Below the pieces are notes generated by a model. The model was not told the DNA's origin and made no database searches. It saw only the letters and a list, made by a program, of their open reading frames with translations. Below, in pieces: positions 44,035 to 54,800 of a DNA stretch of 64,000 nucleotides (position 1 is the stretch's first letter; each line of letters starts with the position of its first letter). This stretch comes from Dipylidium caninum (Eukaryota; Platyhelminthes; Cestoda; Cyclophyllidea; Dipylidiidae), in assembly GCA_017562135.1 (NCBI GenBank), contig QEYB01000963.1, positions 744,001 through 808,000 of the forward strand, read 5' to 3'. The translations under genes and the position numbers were made by a program.

Positions 44035-45456
44035 TCAGAGTTTGATATATGTGCCGGGGAGGGGAGTGCCTCCTCATTTGGCGTGTCAACTCGGTGCACG
44101 TCAGTTATAACATCACCAGAGTGTGCCTTGACTCGAGATATGTCTGTAGAAATGACAGATTCGGTTAGTAGATGGCATCTTTGTTTAAGTGTAGAAAGTG
44201 ACGATGCAAGAAGGGAAGAGTGCTCGGACTCGTGCTAGTGTATTATCACGAGGATAACCAATATGTTCGTCGTCTCCCACCATCTCCTTGTGTCATTTGG
44301 ATGAATGTGTCACTTGCATTTTATCCTCACAAGTTACTCTGGAGATATAAGCATGCATCTTGGTTGAGGCCTCCTAACATCCACCCATATTTCACGTGAC
44401 TTCGTCGACTATCGTTGTAGCAGCGAAAGTGGACGGGAGGTCGAGTGCGGACGTAAGGATGCGACATCCGCATAGTCGCCCCCTCCCCCCCGCCCCCCAC
44501 TAATCCTCTTTCGTCCGTTTGACGTCAGTGCTGAAGGAGGCGGTGGAGGAAGTGACGAAGCCTGCCTGTGTTGATTGGCTTCGCTCAGTGTTGTTGCCGA
44601 GGTGGCGAGGTGGTGTGCCTAATGTGGCTGTGGCCTGAGTAGCGGTAAGGGGAGTGGAGAGGAGCGAAGCGAAGCGAAGCGAAGCGGAGCGAAGAAAGGG
44701 CAGGGGTAAGGAAGGGAAAGGAAGGTAAGGGAAGAGAAGAGAAAGGAAGAGGAGAGGAGAGAAGGAGAGGAGAGGAGAAAGGAAGAGGAGAGGAGAGGAG
44801 AGGAGAAGGAAGGAAGGATGGAAGGAAGGAAGGAAGGAAGGAAGGAAGGAAGGGAGGGGAAAGGTTAGGGGAATCATGGCAAGGCAGGGGAGACCAGGCA
44901 GGACGCGGCAGGAGTAAGGGAGAAAAAGGATGGAGAAGAGAGTGGACAATGAGTGGATGAGTGCTTGGTAGAATGAGGTTCACACGCGAAAAAGACCAGC
45001 ATTTGAATGGGGACCCTTAGGAAGATCATCCCGAATCGCGCCCTTTACTTGAGGTCATACTCGTGCATGGTGCCACTTTTGGGGCGGAAGAGTGGGAAGA
45101 GCAGCAGAAAGTTGAAAAATCCCTCGTCTCTACTATGGCTTGTCAGGTCACAGGGATATGCCATCATTAGTCTCGGTCTCCGCCTTGACTGAATTCCTCT
45201 GCTTGAATTTGTGTGTGTGTAGGCAACAGAGGCAGTGGGAGGAGTACAATGGTGAAACAACTACGTATTCACTATGGGGACAGCTTTCCTACACCTACAC
45301 GCAAATTCCTCATTCCATTTATCACCGCCAACCTGGCCGACGCGGTGGTTAGTGTGGTCAGACTAATGCAAGCGTCGGCGATTGAGGTGTCTGATCCCTA
45401 CGTCGAGGTGAGTCACTTTTGTTTGTCACCTTGCCAACAAATCGTCTTGTCAGTAC
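44032..45456 (-). repeat. Inverted repeat, right arm
   Basis: Reverse-complement copy of 38298-39718. It retains the P-loop exon (plus strand, about 45228-45412) with its AG acceptor and GTGAGT donor, followed by divergence immediately after CAGTAC at 45451-45456. The purine-rich tract at 44.66-44.87 kb mirrors the pyrimidine tract of the left arm. Confidence 0.85.
45228..45412 (+). pseudogene. Orphan duplicate of the G alpha-like P-loop exon
   Basis: Encodes the same GNRGSGRSTMVKQLRIHYGD segment with intact splice borders but lies on the opposite strand from the parent gene, with no other G alpha exons visible beside it. It could be a dead copy or could be spliced into an antisense transcript. 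Confidence 0.7.
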
Positions 45457-46160
45457 TACAATGGCGCACCAGTTTGAGGTGAAAATTTCCAATAAAATGG
45501 GCTACCACGGCAGTGAATGAAAGTAAAAGATCTTTTAGACCAACAATTGGGCTTAATGGAGGAGGAAGGTGATTTAATGAAAGGCGTCAATTTCAATGCG
45601 AGTCGACTACGCCTCTGTCACTTCACCCTTTACCGTCCTTCTTTACTTTGAGAAATGGGAGTGTGGAATCTCCACGATTCGTGTTATCAACTGAGAGAGA
45701 CTTGTGAGGAAATTTTGAAGAGATGTTCGTCTTTCGGTAACAATGCCACGGTTGAATAGATCCCTCGCAGGTAGGTCTTCTTCTTCTTCTTCTGTCACTT
45801 CTTCCTGACACATTCAAAGTAGTCTGGAAAGACACATTTGATTCTCATTTGCCGGCCATTATGTAGTGTTAAATGCAATGAAAAACTAGAACCTTTACCT
45901 GCCCCAAATATCAAAAACGGAGAGGTCGTGAATTTATGAGTTTTAAAAAAATTGAAGGTGTGCCTAAATAGTTAAAACGAAATCATTGCCTACCCACATT
46001 CGAACAGTCTGAACAATTATAAACATTGGGAACAAAAAAATTGGATTTGTTTATCAGGTCTACTGGAGGGTTATGCCCGCTGCTGTGATAAGAACTTTCG
46101 ACACGTAGCGTATGTTTATTTGCCCATATTCACCTCTATTTTTATCGCTCAATTTTTACA
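45457..46160. other. Intergenic, no gene recognised
   Basis: Contains a TTC trinucleotide run at about 45776-45793. No family-like frame. Confidence 0.5.
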
Positions 46161-47260
46161 CACTGTCGAAGCAAATTAACCAAAACAAAGTTGATTCACA
46201 TTAGTTTTAAGTGTGGACCGGTAGTGTAACCATGGCTACCGATAAAGTTCATTTAGGCCACTGTACTTTGCACGAATTTCAGCAAGGAAAAAATGCCACA
46301 GAAGTACGTAAAAAGTTGTTGATGGTGTTTGGTGAAGGCACAGTTTCTGATAAGATAGGCAGAAAAGACTCACGAAATTTGAAACGGGTGATTTAGACCC
46401 GTCTGAAAGGCCACCTTTTGAGCGACCACCTTTGATCGAAGACGATGTTGTTAAGGCCATGTTGGAGCAAGATCTTTTTCGGACGACATGATATCTCCTG
46501 TCAGAAGGGCTCAATTCTGCTCAGCAAACAACTTCGGACCATATTCGGAGAAGAGGGTCGGCATGGAAGTAGTCAAAGTGAGCGCCACATGAGTTAGCTC
46601 AGAAGAATTTGGCCGGTGGAGTTGTCATATGCACATCTCTGCTTGCTGGCAACAAGATCGAGCCCCTCTTGTACCGGATGATAACTGGGGATGGAGGGTG
46701 GATCGCCTACGAAAGAGTCTTAAGGAAAGAGACCTATTGTGAAACAGCAGAATTTGGAGAACATAGCCCTTCTACCTCCCACCTCTACAGCAAATTCTAC
46801 TCGGAATAAGGGAATGTTGCGGCGTATATGGTGGGTCATTAGAGAACCAATACTTTATGGACTTACAAAATCGAGAGAAAAACTCAATGTGGAGAAGCAT
46901 TGTGAGCGAGTGGATAATTTCAAGGCTGTAGTGCAAAAAAAGAGCCTGATGATGTTGAGGAGGAAGGACATCGTAGTGCATCATGGGAATGGCAGGCCAC
47001 ATATTTCTTTAGAACTAGGCTCGGAAATTCTGGCGCATTCACTCTACTCCCCAGACTCAGCACTCACCGACTATCCCTTGTTTTAGCTCTTACAAAATTT
47101 ATTGAAGGGTAAAAGATTTAAAAATGAAGAAGACATCAAATGAGCAAGTCTCAATTTCCGCATCAAGAGAGGAAAAATAGAAAAAAAAGGTAGATACAAA
47201 TTGCCCTCAACTTGGCAAGAAGTCTTTAATAACAATGGCAATAATATTGTTTAATAGTTT
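46160..47260 (+). mobile_element. Decayed mariner transposase copy
   Basis: From ATG 46232 the product starts MATDKVHLGHCTLHEFQQGK and VFGEGTVSDK, the mariner helix-turn-helix start, then loses frame. Later pieces include ERPPLIEDDVVKAMLEQD, LNSAQQTTSDHIRR, VVHHGNGRPH, YSPDSALTDYPLF, LLKGKRFKNEEDIK and LPSTWQEVFNNNGN near 47254. Several frameshifts and stops make it inactive. Terminal inverted repeats could not be delimited by eye. Confidence 0.8.
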
Positions 47261-48403
47261 ATTGATGGCATGAAAAAATTATATTTTGTTTTCTTTCAAA
47301 AGGGATGGTATTTCCGATGGACCTTACATTTTATAGGACGCATTTTACCGTTTTACTTCACCTTCTCCACTTCGTAGGGTACTTTTCACATGTACCGTAA
47401 GGGTGATCAGGTACAATCTTGGGGGGAGCCAAAAATGGCTCTCCGTTTCTTTCCTCATCTACTGGAGAGACGGACATTCCTGAGATACCTACTCATGCCA
47501 CTCTGTCAAACGTTCTCTAGTCGCAATTAGGCTGCGCAATAGCTCCGCCATACTGTGTGACCTGACAAAGGTGATAGATGGCCGCACCCGAGCATGAGGT
47601 ACTGAGAGTTGAAGTGAAACGCAGTGTCTAAATAGTTCTTCCATATTGGCCCATTAAAGACATGGTAGGCGGGTAAATAAGGAACCTCAAATCGGGCTGC
47701 TCTCGTCGGGCTGCTTTAAGGCTTTTGTAAATGCTCCAAGCAGTCTTACGTCCCAAATTTACGCTAACTTAAAGTAGCACTCTCGACTATTTGATAGTCA
47801 TGCAAATTTGACGATGTCATTATATGGAGAGAGGACGTAAAGCAAATTTTTAACGGCCCTACAAGCAACTTATAATAAATAAGTAGAGTGTCCGCGTGTC
47901 TCTCATCTCGCGGGTTTATTTCCGCATTGACGACTCAGTTAGGGAATAATGAAATATAAACTAAGTCTCAAGTCACAGACTAAAACGTGACACAGAGGAC
48001 CCATTTTTGACCTGACAAAGTTGGGCTTGTTGATCCTACTAAACCTTCAGCTTTTACTGCATTGAAAGAAACAAAGGCGCATAGTCACCCATGTACTTCT
48101 GGCGTCACATATATGCGACGTGATTTGTTAGTCAGTATGTTCAAAGTAATTATCTGCGCCATATCTATCACAGTAATGCTGGATTCACCAAAGTGGAGAC
48201 AGTTGAATGAGGAGACTAACTCTTTAGAATGTGACTTCTCATTCGGAAATGGCTGACTTTAGAAGGGACATGCCTATTATTTAAAATTCTCACTTCACTT
48301 TAAAAAGTGGGCTTCTCGGAAATCCGTATTTTATTTTTGGTTCATTTTACAACAACTTTGCTCGCGTCCAAATTGTTACTGCCTTCTAACGATGCTTGAG
48401 CGT
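47261..48403. other. Intergenic, no gene recognised
   Basis: About 1.1 kb without a supported gene between the mariner copy and the 3-prime end of the membrane-protein gene. Confidence 0.5.
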
Positions 48404-50756
48404 TCATCGACCCCCACGTCTGCGTGCGGAACCTTTTTGAGTCTCTTGATTAATCGCTGGAGCATGTGGTGTTCCTCCAAACTGACCAGCTGTGCCATCC
48501 ATGTTTCCCATTGGCAACCGAGCTGAGAAGGGGCCAAAGCCACCCATTGCACCACCGCCAGCCAACATGCCATACCGATTAAGGAAGGGGTTCCAATTAA
48601 TGAGATTTTGTTCTTCCGCCTCCTTTGCTGCTCTTTCCGCGGCCTCTCTAGCCAAAGCCTCTTCGCGCTCGCGTTTGCGTTTACGCGTGCGTGTCAAGAA
48701 GAGGATCATCGCCTTGTCCTTATTGTTCAGACAGAAGCCCAGCACGGTACCGAAGATGAGGAGCAGGACGAGCACTAAAAGGGGCCATATTGAGGAGCGT
48801 AGTGACGTATTTTGGTACGGGGAGGCGATTACGCTCCTCTTTGGTAACTTGAACCACGGGTTTCTGGTAGATGCATTGCGCGCAGGTGCACGCTTTCTCC
48901 GCCTCTTCCCTCAGCACCAGTGAGTCGTTAATGGGCATATCCTGTGAACGAGGAAAAAAAAGAGCAAAAAGCTAGTATTTCGTCGTACTTCGAAAATTGC
49001 ATATGCTTGGGAGGAAAGGGCTACATCATGCGAAATTAAATCGTCAGTAGTGGACATTACATGATTAAGACAAGAATACAATTCACTTAATTTTGTGGTG
49101 AAGGATTTTATGCATTGAGATAAAATTCCACTAATAGCGATTGCAATACCAATCGACAATCAGAAAATGTTATGGTCCAATTCTATTGCATTCCATTCAG
49201 GCACATTATATGTTTGCTTTTTATTGTTACTGAACATAATTATACCACGAAAATAAGTTATACAGTCTTAAATATTTTTGTAGTTCTCTCTTAAAGGATT
49301 GCTATAAGATACTTCCTAATTTTTTACATTATTACATTCTACGACATCATTTGTTTATGTCTTTCACTGCGCTCAGCGTGATCCACAGCTCCGAGTTTGA
49401 GGGTTCATAATCTACTCCCCCCTCATTATTCACTTAGTTGATGAATTCAATTTTGCTCAATAAAAAAGCGATGAATAAATGTTAAAAAAAGTTGTTTTTT
49501 TTCTCGGAGCCCTTCCTTGCCCTGGGTATCGGTGTCTTTGGGTCACTCGACAATTAATCCTCTTCTCGCTGACTTATCGGCACGTTAGAGCTAATTTGAA
49601 ATGTTCACCAGTTCAAAGAGACGATGATCGCTGAATAAAGTAACTGGATAGGATCAGTCACGTACTGAGGCAGCATAACGGCAATCTCGGTCACCAAACG
49701 TTCGTCCGACACCGGCCGGCGTGGGATTTGGGCATTCAGCCACCTCCTCATCACTTTTGTGTCCAGTTCCGCGGTATTGGGCGGTTGTTTTGGAGGCAGG
49801 ACATTTCTTTTAAGGCCTCTGTGACGATAAACTGTCTGTGTCAAAACCTTGCCATCAAAACGCTGAAGATCGTGAGGATCGATCTCGTAATTCAACAGGG
49901 CAGACGAGTCGATGCAAACCTGTTCAGTGGCCTTAGAGAGCGAAGGAGGGCGAGACAGTACTGAGTCAGTACGCAATTCTACTTCTATCGGTGGGTTTGC
50001 AAAGCGATTTAAGGTCACCAACATTTCATTAGAAAGGAGGCATGGGAGTATTTTTACACATTAAATGAAATTACCAACCTCCATGATATCCCGGTGGTAC
50101 CTGAAGAAGTACGGAGGTAGCCTCTTCATGGGGAAGCCGAGTTCGATGCCCTTCAATTTCTCTCTTTTTGGAATCCAATTAAGGAAATTTGGGTCAATGC
50201 AGTCCACGGGAATAACTTCGTTCTCCTTATTGACCGGCGTATAAATGAAGAGGTAGTATAGGTCGCGTTGACCAATCTGCACACAGTCCAAGTAGGTTAT
50301 AATTTGATCAGGAAATGGCAAATCTGAGTAGGGAGCGCACGACATCATCACATTCGCCTCTTCATGCGTCTCCGGCGTTTTAGTGGCAGTAGCATTATCA
50401 AAAACAGTGAAGAGATCTTCCAAAGAGGCTATCTTCGGAGTGGTAGTGAGAGAATGTGTAGGATGGGGTCGTGGTCGTCGTCGAATCGTTGTACCCTTCT
50501 TGGAATCCTTCTTCTCTGATATCTGACGCATAATAAAACAACTAATCTGCGGACAGAAACGGCATATTGGCGTATTGCCAATGGGTCCATAGGGTAGGGC
50601 ATACTTTCGATCACTGCTGTATTGATTTATAGCCTTCTGGGTGGATGCCGACTGTACCTCGGCTGCCCAATAGCCTCGTGGACAGATGTCTGTCCAAACT
50701 GGAGTCAAGATAAGAAGGGAGGCAAGGATGAATGAGAGCCAGACTCGAGATTTCAT
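48404..50756 (-). CDS. Unrecognised single-pass membrane protein
   Basis: Family not recognised. ATG 50756 opens a clear signal peptide (MKSRVWLSFILASLLILTPV), followed by a luminal or extracellular part with several cysteines (CRFCPQISCF, MMSCAPYSDL). Exons 50756-50075, 49984-49666, 49630-49609 and 48941 onward agree in phase; the third is only 22 nt. The join into the membrane span is ambiguous: a 58-nt intron (48775-48832) gives 500 residues, while a 28-nt intron (48864-48891) gives 510 and a fuller 24-residue span (SSIWPLLVLVLLLIFGTVLG). The cytoplasmic tail is highly charged (RTRKRKREREEALAREAAER), then Gly-rich, ending RRRGGR. A type I topology is inferred. An upstream in-frame ATG at 50870 is less likely because it would bury the signal peptide. 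Confidence 0.65.
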
Positions 50757-51825
50757 CTCGTAGAACGGCAGGTTGGCCATGTGAATTGGGTGCCATGTCA
50801 CCAGCTGATTGAAAATATGCGTTGGGATTGGACGGGATGTGCACACCACGATCGTTAAATTCCCCTGCAACCTTCGGGATGGACCAATTAGCGGGCTCGT
50901 GTAGCACCCTGCCTATACTGGCCGTCAAAATTCCTAACTTATCATTTCATCCCCATTAATTAATTGTTTGGAGCTTCTATTCCGACTCACGATCTACTTT
51001 TGGATGACTGCGACTGCCAATCAAGTGAAGAACTGTAACATACAAATTCGGAGGACCTCAAGCGAAAACTTTGCTCGGATCTTAAATAAATTGTTCTGCT
51101 TTCCTCACTTCTTTGTTGACTACAACGTTATTTATGGGATATCCATTGACTCGTCCTACATTTTAGCATAGGTGAATGATAAGTTGCGAAGAATGATGAA
51201 CAATTTTAGATTTGTGACCTTAGTTTAAATGTAAACTTAACCACCTGGATCCCTCACTATTGTGAAGACTGCATTATCCCTTTCTCCACATTCAGTTTGT
51301 CCGTTTAACCATCGGGAAGATTTTTTTCTGGACTCGAGGGGGGGGAGGGTGCAAGAATTCCCATAAGTTTTCTTCGGGTATTTTAACCCTTGGAACTAAA
51401 TAACAGCAAAATTTGGGTATTCACATTTAATAAATTGAGGGGTCAAGGCACATTTTGATGGACCGAAGAGTTAAAGTCGCTTCAGACGCGATGATAGCGT
51501 TGATAAGAAGGCGGTTGACGGGCGGATAATTCTTCCACCGCTCCCCCCCTCCCCCGCCTTTCAATTTACCTCCCCAGTTCAAACTAGTTTTCAGTGAGCC
51601 AACACGCGTTTCGAACTGTTTCAACGAAAGACGCTGTTATTTTAAGGTAGCACTTGCATTTACAGCGAAGAAGAAGAATAATAAGAAAAAAAGCAGGGGT
51701 TTAGGCTTATACTAATTTATCTATACACACCAGATCAAACCTTCCTGTACACAGGAACTGCTGCTGCATCAGTTCAGTGAGTTAATAGGTATGAGGGGCC
51801 AGAAGTTGCTTGTGCGAAAGATCAG
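50757..51825. other. Intergenic, no gene recognised
   Basis: About 1.1 kb between the membrane-protein start and the transporter stop codon, with a short G run near 51.34 kb. Nothing gene-like. Confidence 0.5.
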
Positions 51826-54800
51826 CTACACCATGGAGAAATTATCTTCTAAATTGGAGGAGAAGTTGGTGTCATCAAGCTTCTTTCTCTTTTTCTCTAT
51901 CCTGTCGTAAATTGCCTCTGCAGTGGCTGGCAAGAACATCATGGATAATGCGCCACTGCCGGAACGGCACCGATCCCTAGAAGGAGTTAGAGGAGATCAT
52001 GTTTGAAAGTCAGTTGGAGTCACACGTAGCAGTATGGGACGATAGTCGAAGGTAGCTGTCAATTTCATTGTCGACTTACAGCAACCACTCCATCGCGAAG
52101 AGCAGACCAGCTCCCTCGGTGGGCACCCCGATGGAGGATAAGATAGTCACCACGAGGACAATACTCGCACTTGGAATGTTCGGCGCAGCCAAAGACGAAG
52201 TAAAGGTGAGAAACCTAAAACACCAGACATTCGCGATGACACTTGCCTGTGGTCACCGGACGTGCTCTTCGGTTAGGTTTAGGATATGCATCTGGTTCCA
52301 CACATATGTTCGTCTATATTTGCGGGTTTTTTTGGAAAGTGGAACTCTATCACATCGAGTAGTTTATCTCTGAAGGACTTACAGAATCGTGAATATCTGA
52401 CCAACATTCAGTTGTATGCCGGCGTTTTGAGCCACGAAGATAACCGATGCGGCAATGAAGGCCGCGGGTCCATCACCTTTCACTGTCGCCGACAGCGGAC
52501 CCAAGAGTCGAGATACGCTTTGACGAACACCATACTTGTCCAGGCCCGCGTACACCTCGGGCAGCGCAAGAGCTCTTGAGAAATGGAAAACAGGTGGGGG
52601 CAACCATTGTGTTTCAGAGAAAAACAGGGGGGTCAATTCACCAGCAACAATATAAACGCCTACGGGCTTGTAGTGGCGAAGGAGAGCATGAAAGCCTGCC
52701 CCGAGTATCGCAGAAGATGAAGCGGATTTTTGAAAGTTGAAGCAAAGAAGACGAGGACAATTAAGATGAAATGAATTGCCAGGGCTGTGAGGACAGTCGC
52801 CGCAAAAAGGCCCAATTGCACAAAATCGGATTCAATATTCTCTCGACCAACCAGCGAACTGGCCACCATGAAACACACGGCCGCAGGGGTTACTCTTAAT
52901 GGAAGATAGCTGATGAGGACACATGAGGGAGTGGAGATGGGGAGGGTAGAGGGAGACTTACAGGAGGAAAATAGACATTATTTTTGTGACAATTACAGAA
53001 AGAGCTCGAAAGAAATCGACAAATGTCTTGGCCACCTCGCCAGAAGCCTTGGCAGCCGCGCCGAAAACGAGGGAACAGAAGAGGACTCCTGAAATAAAAA
53101 GCTGCACTGTAATTCGATTGTTGATAACTGGCTAAAAATGTGAAAATCCGCCTTAGCCAAATAGGTGTACGCCTATACTACTCAATTTTGAGTGTTCTAA
53201 TTGAGTAGCTTGACGTTTTGTCAACTGCTAATCAAGATCGTAGGTTTATACTTTTTAATATGAGTGCTTTAATTCGATATTTTTCGATTTTTGATGTCTA
53301 ATGAACTCACCAACCATATTTGTACCGGACTTGAAGGAAGTGCCCACAGTACTGTTTGTAGCTGCATCTATCTCAGTTTGGTACTGAAAAGTGGGGTAGA
53401 AAGTTAGCCGTAGAACCGGGTAATAAGCTAGCCTAAGGAGACAAGCAAGGCAACGCATGGGTTAATACTATCACCATTGTATTGCCACAAACTTTTTGTT
53501 TAGAAAGTGTGGTCAAAGAGATACTAGTTTTCTCTGTTACTTGCGCATGGGTCGCGAGTTACTTTACACCTTTTTCAACTGGGTTTGTTTTCAAATGCCA
53601 CGACGATGTAGTCAACTACACTGCCTAGAAGCGACTTTACGAAGACTTTTGGATTCCTCAGTCAAATGCAGCTGTGACAGTAGGCCTTGATGTTGAAAAG
53701 TATCACGTTAGGTGTGAAAGTCATATACAAAATTGGGACATTTGGAATGACCCTTTTAGTTTTAGTAAATAGATACTCGAGACGTCAAGTTATTAGGAAA
53801 GTCAAAATAAACTATTCTCTCCCCATTCCACTCACTGAGAGTGCAAACTCGTCATACAAACATCTCTTCAGCCCCTAATTCTGCATTCTATACGAGTCTT
53901 ATCTTGTCATTTAACCCGGTAAAGAAAATGACACGAATCACCGGAGAGGCGATTGACATGTGGGGCGATGAGTGGAGGGTATGACGACTAGCACACCACC
54001 GCACTCCACAATGAATTAAACTGACTGACGCAGATCTACACTATGCAGCATATTTAAACGAATGTCCGTTTTGCGTAATAACTAAACAAATCATTGTAAA
54101 GAGTTAAGGTAAAGAAAGGTACCCACAATTCCTTAAACCAGCATACTGGATGACTTGTGTTTTGAGGTTTCAGGCAAGCAGTATGTCGAGAATCCCCAAC
54201 TTACGTGAAAGATTGTTATTCCGACTACATTGTCCGGGAAAAGGTTGCTGAAAAGGAAAGAGTCAGTGATGGAGAAAGTGTGGAGAGATGCGAATCCCAC
54301 ACAATGAGGTTAATTGTTCCTCCATCCTTTGTGCTTATCTAACACCTTATTAAATTATTTTACGGCAAAGTGAAGAACAGGGAGTTAGTAGGAAGGAGAG
54401 TGGATGGACATACTAAAACATGTCTTTTAACACGTCAGATGCGGTGAGTCCGGAGGCAAGAGGGATAGAAGCACCCACGTTTGCATTCCCGACGAGAATA
54501 CGACTTCCTGAACAAAAGAAAGTAGCGCACTTAGATGCCCATAGCACTACCAAGGGGCTTCGAAGGCCATGAAAAGATTGAAATCAACATTATGAGGAGT
54601 TATCGCCCTCCGACTTGGAAAAAATTACCTGGTTTTATCAGCAATGAGCAGGTGGTACCGATAATTGCACAAATGAAGTTGAGAAGAAGAATATAACTCA
54701 TTCCAATGATTCCAACTTTTCCGTCCCTCTTTAAGTCCAATGTCGCAATGGCTAAGAGACAGAAAAGGGAGTAGACTCAAAGTTTAACTTCAAATCAGTA

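Noticed and set aside
44500..44983. Long open frames rich in FLPSF repeats on the minus strand
   Set aside because: Mirror image of the low-complexity tract in the other inverted-repeat arm; no sign of coding.
48492..48923. Plus-strand 143-codon frame
   Set aside because: Antisense shadow of the membrane-protein tail, with no start context or family motif.
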